Assembly: GCF_041908905.1 (NCBI RefSeq)
Contig: NZ_JAYREK010000004.1
Coordinates: forward strand, 1 to 64,000
DNA: 64,000 nt
Direction: 5' to 3'
From: Zoogloea sp041908905
Lineage (GTDB): Bacteria; Pseudomonadota; Gammaproteobacteria; Burkholderiales; Rhodocyclaceae
Part shown: positions 23,240-32,100 of the stretch, piece after piece
Position numbering within the stretch: position 1 is the stretch's first letter
Layout of the letters: every line of letters begins with the position of its first letter
Program-made: the position numbers and the translations under genes
The notes under the pieces: generated by a model
What the model saw: the letters and a program-made list of their open reading frames with translations, nothing else
The model's database searches: none
What the model was told of the DNA's origin: nothing

Positions 23240-23407
23240 ATGACCGCCCTGTTGCGCCGCATCGTCCAACGTCTGATCCGCCCGCTGCGCCGCACGGGCA
23301 CCTTGCCGCTTACGCTGGCGCGGGATGCGGAGTCCGAGGCGTGGCTCGGCTACGAGTCGGCCCATCCCCGCATGCAGGGCATCGCCGGGCCTGCCGGGCG
23401 AGGCTGA
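23240..23407 (+). CDS. Small basic protein of 55 residues, unknown
   Basis: MTALLRRIVQRLIRPLRRT begins a short Arg-rich amphipathic helix, followed by ESEAWLGYESAHPR. GAGGAGCCC precedes the ATG. The stop is four bases before the GTG of the lipid kinase, so the two are likely co-translated. It resembles no family I can name; short length and lack of conservation data limit confidence. Confidence 0.5.
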   Translation: MTALLRRIVQRLIRPLRRTGTLPLTLARDAESEAWLGYESAHPRMQGIAGPAGRG

Positions 23408-23411
23408 GCCC

Positions 23412-24389
23412 GTGTCCGCGGCGCTCCTCGCCGTACCGCCGCGGGGCAGTCCGTCGGGCTGGGTGGTGGTGGTCAATGCCACCGCCGGCCGCCGGCAGGG
23501 CGAAGCCCTGGGGGCGCTGATCCGCGACACCGTGAGCGCTGCCGGCCGTCAGGTGAGCGTGCGCCTGGTGATGCACGCGGATGCGCTGGAGACCACGACC
23601 GCCGCCGCGGCGGCTCACGCCCGTGCCCTGGGCGCCGTGCTGGTGGGGGTCGGCGGCGACGGCACCCTCAATACCGTGGCCCGCGCGGCCATGGCCGCCG
23701 GTGTCGTCTTCAGCGCGATTCCGCAGGGCACCTTCAACTACTTCGGGCGCTGCCATGGCTTCCCCGCCGACCCGGCGGAGGCCGTGGCGGCGGTGCTGGG
23801 CGGGCAGGTGCGGCCGGTGCAGGTGGGCCGCCTCAACGGACGGATCTTCCTGGTCAATGCCAGCTTCGGTCTCTACCCGCGCCTGCTCGAAGACCGGGAG
23901 ATCTTCAAGCGGCAGTGGGGGCGCAGCCGGCTGGCCGCGCTGGGGGCGGCGCTGCTGACCCTCCTCGGCCACCATCGTCAGCACCTCATCCGCCTGCAGG
24001 CGGGTGCCCCCGAGGCGCCGGCGCAGGAGCGTGTGCTCACCAGTTCGACGGTCTTCGTCGCCAACAACCGCCTGCAGCTCGAGCAGGTGGGGGTGCCGGA
24101 GGCGGCGCAGGTGGAGGCCGGCCGGCTGGTGGGGCTGGTGCTCCGCCCCCTCGGCCGGGGCGCGCTGTTCGGGCTGGCCCTGCAGGGCGCCCTGGGCCGC
24201 CTCGGCGAGGCTCACGCCGTCGAGCGCCTGGTCTTCCGCCGCCTGCAGATCGAGCCCGGCCGGCGCTGGTGGCGGCCCCGCGACGTGGCGGTGGCCATCG
24301 ACGGCGAGACCGTCCGGACGCGCCCGCCGCTGGTGTTCGACGTGGCCGGGGAACCCCTGTGGCTGCTGGCCCCCGGCAGGGCGCCATGA
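23412..24389 (+). CDS. Diacylglycerol kinase-family lipid kinase
   Basis: A 325-residue protein of the DagK/YegS/BmrU lipid-kinase family, which phosphorylates lipid hydroxyls with ATP. Diagnostic parts are VVVVNATAGRRQGE near the N-terminus and the nucleotide-binding VGVGGDGTLNTVARA, then IPQGTFNYFGR. I use the GTG at 23412: homologous sequence starts just after it, and upstream codons overlap the small gene. Its stop overlaps the metallophosphoesterase start by ATGA, so both are one operon that may adjust membrane lipids. Confidence 0.9.
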   Translation: MSAALLAVPPRGSPSGWVVVVNATAGRRQGEALGALIRDTVSAAGRQVSVRLVMHADALETTTAAAAAHARALGAVLVGVGGDGTLNTVARAAMAAGVVFSAIPQGTFNYFGRCHGFPADPAEAVAAVLGGQVRPVQVGRLNGRIFLVNASFGLYPRLLEDREIFKRQWGRSRLAALGAALLTLLGHHRQHLIRLQAGAPEAPAQERVLTSSTVFVANNRLQLEQVGVPEAAQVEAGRLVGLVLRPLGRGALFGLALQGALGRLGEAHAVERLVFRRLQIEPGRRWWRPRDVAVAIDGETVRTRPPLVFDVAGEPLWLLAPGRAP

Positions 24390-25195
24390 GCCTCCTCCTG
24401 CAGCTCTCCGATCCCCACTTCGGCACCGAGCGCCCCCGCGTGGCGGAGGCCCTGCGCGCCTTTGCCGAGGCGGTGGCGCCGGACCTCATCGTGGTCTCCG
24501 GCGACGTCACCCAGCGCGCCCGGCCCGCCGAGTTCGCGGCGGCGGCCGACTTCCTGGCGCGGCTGCCGGCCTGCCCCCGGCTGGTGGTGCCCGGCAACCA
24601 TGACTTGCCCCTGTTCGACCTGTGGTCCCGCCTGTGGGCGCCGCACGGCGGCTTTCGGCGCTGCTTCGGCCACGAGCGCATGCCGGTGCTGGCGCTGCCC
24701 GGGTTGCTGGCGGTGGGGGTGGACAGCACCCGCCGCTGGCGTCACAAGCAGGGTGCGCTGGCGTCGGTGCAGATCGAGGCGGTGAGCCGGCGCCTGCGCC
24801 GGGCCCGGCCGGGGCAGCTGCGGGTGGTGGTGGTCCATCACCCGCTTGACGTGGCCGACGCCGCGGACGAGGCGGACATCGTCCGCGGCGCTCGGGAGGC
24901 GGTGGGGGCGTGGGCCCTGGCGGGGGTGGATCTGGTGTTGTCCGGGCACGTTCATGCGCCCCTGTGCCGTCCGCTGGCCGGGCGCTACGGGCCCGCGGCG
25001 AGGGGCTGCTGGGCGGTGCTGGCGGGGTCTGCGCTGTCCACCCGGCTGCGCGGTGGCCATCCCAACTCGGTTAACCTGATCCGCTACGCGGAGGTGGACG
25101 GCGAGCGGCGCTGCCGGGTGGAACGCCACGACTATGACGAGGAGCGTGCCGAGTTCCGGCTGGCGGGGGCGCAGGTGGTCGTTCTCGGGGGCTGA
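24386..25195 (+). CDS. Calcineurin-like metallophosphoesterase
   Basis: A 269-residue phosphoesterase with the full binuclear-metal motif set: LSDPHFG (DxH), VVSGDVTQ (GDxx), VPGNHDLP (GNHD), VVVVHHPL and LSGHVHAP (GHxH). Related enzymes cleave cyclic nucleotides or phospholipid headgroups. It overlaps the lipid-kinase gene by four bases, which suggests opposed or sequential phospholipid reactions (an inference). No signal peptide is seen, so it is cytoplasmic. Confidence 0.9.
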   Translation: MSLLLQLSDPHFGTERPRVAEALRAFAEAVAPDLIVVSGDVTQRARPAEFAAAADFLARLPACPRLVVPGNHDLPLFDLWSRLWAPHGGFRRCFGHERMPVLALPGLLAVGVDSTRRWRHKQGALASVQIEAVSRRLRRARPGQLRVVVVHHPLDVADAADEADIVRGAREAVGAWALAGVDLVLSGHVHAPLCRPLAGRYGPAARGCWAVLAGSALSTRLRGGHPNSVNLIRYAEVDGERRCRVERHDYDEERAEFRLAGAQVVVLGG

Positions 25196-25330
25196 CCGGC
25201 GGGGCGGTGTCCGCCCGCTGACTGCCAGGAGGGCGCGGGGAGGTGGCCGGCGCCCCCGGGCAGGGTGGTGCGGAGGGGCGGGTCGGAGGAGGGCGGCCTC
25301 CGCGCTTGGGGGGCCGGCCGTTGCGGGGGC

Positions 25331-25648
25331 TCAGCGGCGGCTGAGCAGGGCGGCCAGCAGCACACCGGCGGCACCGACGACGGCGGCGGCCCGCCACGGG
25401 TTGTTGCGCACGTAGTCGCTGGTACTGCCGCAGCCGTGACGCAGGTTCTCGGCGGCGTGGCCGGCGAGCCGGCGGGCCGTGCTGCGCAGGCTGTCGAGGA
25501 GGTCGTGGCCGTTGTCCCGGGCCGCTTCCAGCGCCGTTTCGAGGCGCTCGCGCAGGGCCGGGAGCTGATCTTCGGGGGCGGCCTTGAGCTCGGCGAGGAT
25601 CTGCTCGAGGTCGGACTGGAGGCGGCTGGCTTGAAGCCTGGGGCTCAT
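25331..25648 (-). CDS. DUF883/ElaB-YqjD-family inner-membrane protein
   Basis: A 105-residue protein: long charged amphipathic helix (1-75, including QSDLEQILAELKAAPEDQL), then DYVRNNPWRAAAVVGAAGVLLAALLSRR, the C-terminal membrane anchor typical of ElaB/YqjD. Relatives tether ribosomes to the membrane in stationary phase in E. coli. AAGGAGATCC lies upstream of the ATG. The paired TGTCGGACA motif lies about 95-125 bases upstream, similar to the BON promoter. Confidence 0.9.
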   Translation of the reverse strand: MSPRLQASRLQSDLEQILAELKAAPEDQLPALRERLETALEAARDNGHDLLDSLRSTARRLAGHAAENLRHGCGSTSDYVRNNPWRAAAVVGAAGVLLAALLSRR

Positions 25649-25740
25649 GATGGATCTCCTTGGAAAATGGTGGATCGCGGAGCGCGCCGCGAGCTGCGCC
25701 GCGCGGTGATTCCACTGTAGGCCCAGGCGCCGCCCGGGGA

Positions 25741-25772
25741 TGTCCGACAAGGCCGGCTGCCAGCGTAGGAGC
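25741..25772 (-). promoter_or_regulatory. Paired motif upstream of DUF883 gene
   Basis: On the minus strand GCTCCTACG (25772-25764) is followed by TGTCGGACA (25749-25741), centred 23 bases apart and in the same order and orientation to the gene as at the BON promoter. CTGGCAGCCGG lies between them. The site also lies about 110 bases before the divergent regulator gene at 25860. Confidence 0.45.
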
Positions 25773-25859
25773 ATTCCGGCATGACGGGCGGAATCTCCGG
25801 GCATGCCGGCGGCGAGGCGCCCCGCTACAATGGCGGCAGTCATTGCGGAGGGAAGGCCC

Positions 25860-26495
25860 ATGTTGCGTCTGGCGATTGTCGACGACCACAAGATCGTGCG
25901 GGCGGGGTTCCGCGAAATGCTCGCCGACGAGCTGGGGGTGCGCGTGGAGTTCGAGGCGGCCTCCGGCGAGGAGGCGCTGCAGCAGCTCCGCGAGCAGCCC
26001 TGCGACGTGCTCCTGCTCGACCTGTCGCTGCCCGGGCAGAGCGGCGTGGATGTGCTGCGGGCGGTGCGCCAGCGCTATCCGGCGCTCAAGGTGCTGGTGC
26101 TGAGCGGCTTCCCCGAGGAGCGCTATGCGCTGCCGATGATCCGCAACGGCGCCAACGGCTACCTGTGCAAGGACTGCGAGCGCGACGAGCTGATCCGGGC
26201 GATCCGCACGGTGGCCCAGGGGCGCCGCTACGTCTCGCCGCGCACCGCCGAGCTGCTCGCCGACGACCTGGCCGGGGTGTCGGCCGCGCTGCCCCACGAG
26301 AGCCTGTCGGAGCGGGAGCTGCAGGTCTTCCTGCGGCTGGCCCGGGGCGAATCGGTGTCGGGCATCGCCGACACGCTCAATCTCAGCGTCAAGACGGTGA
26401 GCACCTACCGCTCGCGCCTCCTCGAGAAGCTCGAGGTGGCCAGCAACGCCGAGCTGGCGGCCTACGCCCTACGCCACGGGCTGATGGTCGCCTGA
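25860..26495 (+). CDS. NarL/FixJ-family response regulator
   Basis: A 211-residue transcription factor: receiver (VDDHK, phosphoacceptor in LLLDLSLPGQSG, Lys in YLCKDC) and a LuxR-type helix-turn-helix (LSERELQVFLRLARGESVSGIA then LNLSVKTVSTYRSRLLEKL). TACAAT at 25827-25832 may be its -10 box. The CHASE3 kinase gene converges on it, and the two reading frames overlap by 27 bases at their 3' ends; these two are the obvious cognate pair. It is a candidate to bind the paired motifs found in this block. Confidence 0.92.
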   Translation: MLRLAIVDDHKIVRAGFREMLADELGVRVEFEAASGEEALQQLREQPCDVLLLDLSLPGQSGVDVLRAVRQRYPALKVLVLSGFPEERYALPMIRNGANGYLCKDCERDELIRAIRTVAQGRRYVSPRTAELLADDLAGVSAALPHESLSERELQVFLRLARGESVSGIADTLNLSVKTVSTYRSRLLEKLEVASNAELAAYALRHGLMVA

Positions 26496-27878
26496 CGCGG
26501 CGGGGTGTTGCAGCGGCATCCGGGCGTCGATCCGGGTGCCCTGGCCGGGGGCCGAGCGGACCGCGAAGTGGCCCTCGAACATCTGGGTGCGGTGCTGCAT
26601 GCCGGCCAGCCCGTGGCGGCTGAGCTGCGGGCTGTCGGGGTCGAAGCCCACGCCGTCGTCGCCCACCCACAGGTGCAGCATGTTGTCGACCAGCGCCAGC
26701 CCGACCTCGATGTGGCGGGCGTGGGCGTACTTGCGGGTGTTGGTGAGGGATTCCTGCACGATGCGGAACAGGGCCAGGGACTGCTCCTCGGAGCACGGCG
26801 GCTCGCTGGCCGGCAGCTGGAGGGCCAGCTGGTACTCGCCGCGCAGCTCGTCGGTGAGGGCGCGCAGGGCCTCCACCAGGCCAAGGCCCTGGAGCAGCGG
26901 CGGGCGCAGGTCGTCGATGATGCGCCGCTTGATGGTGATGCCCGAGCCGATGGTGTCGATGAGCCGCCGGAAGCGGGCCTGGATGTCGGGCCCGGCCGTG
27001 GCGCCGAGGCTGCGCAGCAGCCAGCTGGCGTCCATCTTGGCGGCGGTGAGGAGGGCGCCCAGCTCGTCGTGGAGCTCCCGGGCGAGGCGGGCGCGCTCCG
27101 CCTCGCGGGCATCGGTGAGGTAGCTGGCGAGGTCGGACAGCTCGCGGGTGCGCTGGGAGACCATCGACTCGAGGGCCACGTTCTCCCGCTCGAGCAGGGT
27201 GGCCAGGCGCGCCCGCAGGGTGGCCTGGCGCTGCTGTACGCCGAACAGCGCGATGATCAGCCCGAGGGCGCCCAGGGCCAGCCCGGTGACGGCGTGCTCC
27301 ATCTCGCGGAAGCGCTTGATCGACTCGTTGACCAGCGTCTGGTTGCGCGCCTCGAGGTGGTCGCGCAGCACCTTGATCGACTGGCGGATCTGGTCCATGT
27401 AGGCCTTGCCGGCGCCGCCCTGGCCCGGCGGCCCGGCGCTGATCACGCGGCCGGCGGTGACCGTGTCGGCGAGCAGGGCGAGCTTCAGGCGGACCAGCCG
27501 GGCCAGGGTCTCGAACTCCGGGCGGTCGGCGCTGCCCGGCGGATAGTCGGCCTCGATGCGCGCCAGCAAAGGCTCGATGGCGCGCTGGCTCTCGGTGTAG
27601 GCGTCGAGATAGACCGGCTTGTGGTCGTTGAGGAGGTAGCCGCGAACGCCGGTCTCGGCGTCGAGCACCATCGCCAGCAGGGCGTCGAAGCGGTCGATCT
27701 GGGCTTTGTAAACCTGGGCGTCGCGCATCGCCAGCTCTCCGAACTGGGCGTGCAGGCGGCCGAAACCGAGCAGCGACAGCACCAGGGTGCACCCCAGGGC
27801 GACCAGCAGGAGGGGCAGCAGCCGGCGCGGGCGCAGCCGGGCGAGTTGTTCGCGGAGCGAGGCGGCTTGGAGGCTCAT
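26469..27878 (-). CDS. CHASE3-domain sensor histidine kinase (NarX/DegS class)
   Basis: A 469-residue membrane kinase. One N-terminal membrane segment (about 22-42), a periplasmic CHASE3-like region (AETGVRGYLLNDHKPVYLDAY is typical), a second segment (about 198-216), a coiled coil, then HisKA_3 with His in AELARELHDELG-like sequence ERARLARELHDEL and HATPase with VGDDGVGFD. HisKA_3 kinases pair with NarL-type regulators, which matches the convergent neighbour. The start at 27878 places the first membrane helix correctly. Confidence 0.9.
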   Translation of the reverse strand: MSLQAASLREQLARLRPRRLLPLLLVALGCTLVLSLLGFGRLHAQFGELAMRDAQVYKAQIDRFDALLAMVLDAETGVRGYLLNDHKPVYLDAYTESQRAIEPLLARIEADYPPGSADRPEFETLARLVRLKLALLADTVTAGRVISAGPPGQGGAGKAYMDQIRQSIKVLRDHLEARNQTLVNESIKRFREMEHAVTGLALGALGLIIALFGVQQRQATLRARLATLLERENVALESMVSQRTRELSDLASYLTDAREAERARLARELHDELGALLTAAKMDASWLLRSLGATAGPDIQARFRRLIDTIGSGITIKRRIIDDLRPPLLQGLGLVEALRALTDELRGEYQLALQLPASEPPCSEEQSLALFRIVQESLTNTRKYAHARHIEVGLALVDNMLHLWVGDDGVGFDPDSPQLSRHGLAGMQHRTQMFEGHFAVRSAPGQGTRIDARMPLQHPAASGDHQPVA

Positions 27879-27945
27879 GGGCGGAGGCGGGCGGCCGGCG
27901 GACGGCGGGGGCCCGCCCAGTGTGCCAGATTTGCCGCCCCCGCCG

Positions 27946-28113
27946 TCATCCCTTGCCGCGCAGGGCGTTGATGACGAAGCTCGCCACCGCCAGGATGACA
28001 AACACGAAGAACAGGATCTTGGCGATCTCGGCGGCTCCGGCGGCGATTCCGCCAAAACCGAAGACGGCGGCGATCAGGGCGATCACGAAGAAGACGACGG
28101 CGTAGTGCAGCAT
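27946..28113 (-). CDS. DUF1328 (YtjA-like) small membrane protein
   Basis: A 55-residue protein made almost wholly of two hydrophobic helices, MLHYAVVFFVIALIAAVFGF and IAKILFFVFVILAVASFVIN, joined by GGIAAGAAE, exactly the DUF1328/YtjA pattern. AAGGAGTCC is correctly spaced before the ATG. Members are small stress-associated membrane proteins of unknown role and commonly appear with CsbD, BON and DUF883 genes, as in this block. Confidence 0.92.
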   Translation of the reverse strand: MLHYAVVFFVIALIAAVFGFGGIAAGAAEIAKILFFVFVILAVASFVINALRGKG

Positions 28114-28133
28114 GATGGACTCCTTGGGGTGGG

Positions 28134-28313
28134 TCAGCGGCGGGAGGGGGCCGCCGGGGGGGCGCGGCGGCGGGGCCCCGCGTCGTGGAGGCCGGCGAGG
28201 AGCCGGGCGAGATCGAGTTCGTCGTCGATCCGCTCGTTCCAGGCGTCGGTGGTACGGCGCCCGGCCTGCCGGGCTCGCGGCGGCCTGCGGCGTGCGACGG
28301 TGTTGCGCTTCAT
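28134..28313 (-). CDS. Small basic protein of 59 residues, unknown
   Basis: The frame starts MKRNTVARRRPPRARQAG behind a strong AAGGAGAAGG ribosome site seven bases away, and continues with an acidic middle (WNERIDDELDLARLLAGLHD). It ends 20 bases before DUF1328 on the same strand. The strong ribosome site supports it; the lack of a known family keeps confidence moderate. Confidence 0.5.
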   Translation of the reverse strand: MKRNTVARRRPPRARQAGRRTTDAWNERIDDELDLARLLAGLHDAGPRRRAPPAAPSRR

Positions 28314-28562
28314 GGCCTTCTCCTTTGCCTTGCCTGCGGGCCCCGGAACGTGGGGCGCTGCGCACGATCCCAATTTAGGGCAGGCGCCGGCGGCTGGCCG
28401 TCGGCTGCCTCCGAATGGGGTGTGGGAATCGTCCGACGCGTTGCCGGCCGCTGCGGCACAGCCCCCGGCAGGGGGCCGTTTTGGGCCATAATCCCGTCAG
28501 CCGCCCAGCGCCTCCGGCCACGGTGGCGTCGCTTCTTGCCCCATTTTTCAGGTTCCAGCTCC

Positions 28563-29036
28563 ATGTACAAAGCCACCCGCGATTTCATCCGAGACCGGCA
28601 GCCGTTTGCCAGATACGCGGTGAAGCAGGTCAGTGTCCAGCAGGTGGGCGGCGGCGAGGCGGGCAACGTCTACATGAACGCCCATCGCCGCATCGACCGC
28701 GAGCGCAACATCAAGATCGTCAGCGGCTGGCTGGTGCGGCCCCACGACAAGGCCCTCAACCAGACCGAGATCGTCCAGCACTGGTGGAACGTCGATGCCG
28801 TCGCCCGGACCTACTTCGACGTCTCCCCGGAGGCTGGGCGCGACTGCGAGTACGTGCTCGACATGGACCTCGCCGAATACGGCATCCGCAACTTCGACAG
28901 CCCGGCCGACAACGTCTGCCAGGCCATCCTGCTCTCGAACGGCCGCTACACGATGGTGGATCGCATCTTCGGCGAGCTCTTCTACAAGCCCATCGACAAC
29001 CTCGAAACCGCCGCGCTGTTCAAGAAAGTCATCTGA
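28563..29036 (+). CDS. Hypothetical protein of 157 residues
   Basis: A soluble mixed alpha/beta protein starting MYKATRDFIRDRQPFARYAV. Codon use matches the neighbours, it has no signal or membrane segment, and it has features of a real gene: a CATAAT -10-like box at 28487-28492 and even residue composition with conserved-looking W pairs (QHWWNVD). I do not recognise the family. It lies 100 bases before the PBP gene but appears to be its own unit. Confidence 0.8.
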   Translation: MYKATRDFIRDRQPFARYAVKQVSVQQVGGGEAGNVYMNAHRRIDRERNIKIVSGWLVRPHDKALNQTEIVQHWWNVDAVARTYFDVSPEAGRDCEYVLDMDLAEYGIRNFDSPADNVCQAILLSNGRYTMVDRIFGELFYKPIDNLETAALFKKVI

Positions 29037-29095
29037 AAACCCTGCCCCGCCCGCAGGCCGGCCGCGGGTATCTCGATTCCGTCATGGCGGATGGG

Positions 29096-29103
29096 TGATA
29101 CTT
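29096..29103 (+). promoter_or_regulatory. Putative -10 region of PBP gene
   Basis: TGATACTT within GGTGATACTTGCGGGTC. The same string with a two-base insertion, GGTGATATACTCGCGGGTC, is the extended -10 of hemA at 32683-32701. Transcription from here would begin near 29108. Confidence 0.35.
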
Positions 29104-29137
29104 GCGGGTCGAGAATAATCACATCAAGTCCCCTTCC

Positions 29138-32100
29138 GTGCACCCGAACGATCCCGCCGAGACACCCCCCGACAACCCGGCCGCGGCCGACACGCCCGCC
29201 GGCGACAATCCGCCGGCGGAGCCTCCGCCAGCGGACACGCCGCCCGCCGCCCCGCCGCCCGCCGCAGATGCCGCCGCGCAGCCGTCTGCCGGAGAAGCCG
29301 CCGCTGCGGCGCCCGCCGGACCCCCCGCCGCAGCGCCACCCGCGCGTGGTTTCCTGCGCCGCCACGCCCGCGCCGCCGGGGTGACGGTGCTGCTGCTGGG
29401 CCTGGCCGCCGGCGCCTGGTGGGTGGCCGACGAGATCGAGACCTCCCGCTTCCAGGCCACCCACCTGGCGGCCTACGCCCGGACCCTCGACTTCCAGGTG
29501 CTGAAGGGCCCCAGCGAGGTCATCCGCTTCCCGGCCCACGGCCCCTTCGACCAGCGCATGGGCTACACCGAGCTGCCGCGCTTCGCCCGGCGCCTCGATG
29601 AGCGTGGCTATGCGCTCACCGAGCAGGCGCGCTTCTCGAAGGACCTGATGGAATACACCGGCCACGGCCTGTTTCCGCCCTACCGCGAGAAGACCCGGGC
29701 CGGCCTCGACGTGGCCGACTGCCGCGGCAAGCCGCTGCACGCCTTCCGCTACCCCTACCGGGGCTACGCCGACTTCGCCGCCGTACCGCCGCGGGTGGCC
29801 CAGGCGCTGATGTTCATCGAGAACCGCGACCTGCTCGACGAGTCCCGCCCGCAGATGAACCCGGCCGTCGACTGGGTGCGCTTCGCCCGCGCGGTGCTCG
29901 GCCGGGTCGGGCACCTGGTGAGCAGCGATTTCGACGCCCCCGGCGGCAGCACCCTGGCCACCCAGATCGAAAAGTTCCGCCACTCCCGCGACGGCGTCAC
30001 CTACAGCGGCAGCGAGAAGCTGCGCCAGATGGCCTCCGCCAGCGTGCGCGCCTACCAGGACGGCACCGAGACCCTGCCGGCCCGCCGCCGCCTGCTCCTC
30101 GACTACCTCAACACCGTGCCGCTGTCGGCGGCGCCGGGGCACGGCGAGGTGAACGGCCTCGGCGACGGCCTGTGGGTGTGGTTCGCGGCGGACTTCGATG
30201 CGGTCAACAGGCTGCTCGCCGCCCCGGAGGCCAGCGGCCCCGAACTGGCCGCCCAGGGCCGGGCGCTGCACCAGGTGGTGGCGCTGATGATCGCCCACCG
30301 CCGGCCGTCCTTCTACCTCGCCAGCGGCGGGCGCGACCGGCTCGGGCAGCTGTCGGCCAGCTACCTGCGCCTTCTCGCCGACAACGGCGTGATCAGCCCC
30401 GCGCTGCGCGACGCGGCCCTCGCCGAGCCGCTCAGGTTCCGCGACATGCGCGCCAACCCGGCCGTGTTGCCCGCCGACATGGGCAAGGGCACGCTGACCC
30501 TCCGCAACCGGCTTGCGTCCACCCTCGACGCCTCGCTCTACGACCTCGACCGCTTCGACGCCGACGTCTCCACCACCCTCGACGGCGCCCTGCAGCAGCA
30601 AGTCAGCGAATTCCTCGAGCGCCTCGGCGAGCCGGAGTTTGCCCGCAAGCAGGGCCTTGCCGGCGACCGCATGCTGAGCCCGGCGAGCCTGAAGGCGGTG
30701 CGCTACAGCTTCACCCTGGTCGAGAGCACCCCTGGCGGCAACCGCGTGCGGGTGCAGACCGACACCAGCGACCAGGCCCTCGACATCAACGAGGGCAGCA
30801 AGCTCGAGCTCGGCTCCACCGCCAAGCTGCGGGTGCTCACCACCTACCTCGAGATCGTCGCCGAGCTGCACGAGAAATACGCCGGCAAGACCGCCGCCGA
30901 GCTGCGCGCCGTGAAGCCCGACTCCCGCGACCGCCTGAGCCAGTGGGCCGTCGAATACCTCGCCGGCGCCAAGGACCGCAGCCTGCCCGCGATGCTGCAG
31001 GCGGCCCTGGAGCGCCGCTACTCGGCCAGCCCCGGCGAGGGCTTCTTCACCGGCGGCGGCGTGCACACCTTCAACAACTTCCGCCACGAGGACGACGGCC
31101 GCCAGCCCACCGTGCGCGAGGCCCTGCAGGGCTCGATCAACCTGCCCTTCGTGCGGATCATGCGCGACGTGGTGCGCCACACCATCTACCAGGGCCCCGA
31201 CAACCTCTCGCGCCTCCTCGAGGACGCCGACGATCCGCGCCGGCAGGAATACCTGGCCCGCTTCGCCGACCGGGAAGGGCAGGTCTTCCTGCGCCGGTTC
31301 TGGAACAAGTACCGCGGCAAGACGCCCGCCGAGATCCGCGAGGATCTCCTCGACGACCTGCGTCCCGGCGTCGACCGGCTGGTGGCGGTGTTCCTCTACC
31401 TGTCGCCGAAGGCCACGCCCGCCGAGCTGGGTGCCTTCCTGCGCGAGCGCCTCGACGGCAAGGCGTTTTCCGAGGCCGACATCGGCAGGCTCCAGGCCCG
31501 CAACGGCCTCGACGCCTACGACCTGGCCGACCGCGGCTACGTGGCGCGGATCCATCCGCTGCAGCTGTGGCTCGCCGCCTACCTCCAGCAGAAGCCCGAC
31601 GCCACCTGGGCCGACGCGGTGAAGGACAGCGCCGAGGCGCGCCAGGAGGTCTACCGCTGGCTGTTCCGCAGCCGCCACAAGGGCGCCAAGGATTCCCGCA
31701 TCTACACCATGCTGGAGCTGGAGGCCTTCGAGGACATTCACCGGCGCTGGGCGCGGCTGGGCTACCCCTTCGGCCACCTGGTGCCGTCCTTCGCCACCGC
31801 CCTGGGCAGCTCCGGCGACCGGCCGGCGGCGCTGGCCGAGCTGATGGGCATCATCGCCAACGACGGTATCCGCCAGCCCACGCTGCGCGTCGACCGCCTC
31901 AATTTCGCGGTCGGCACGCCCTACGAGACGCGCTTCGCCCCCAAGATCGGCGAGGGCGAGCGGGTGCTGCCGGCCGAGGTGGCCGCCGCGCTGCGCACGG
32001 CCCTCTCGGAGGTGGTCGAGGGCGGCACCGCGCGGCGCCTCGCCGGGGCCTTCAAGCTCGCCGACGGCACGCCGCTGGCCCTGGGCGGCAAGACCGGCAC

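Noticed and set aside
29102..29137. TTG at 29102 as PBP start
   Set aside because: It falls in a -10-like element shared with the hemA promoter; GTG 29138 fits a short leader better.
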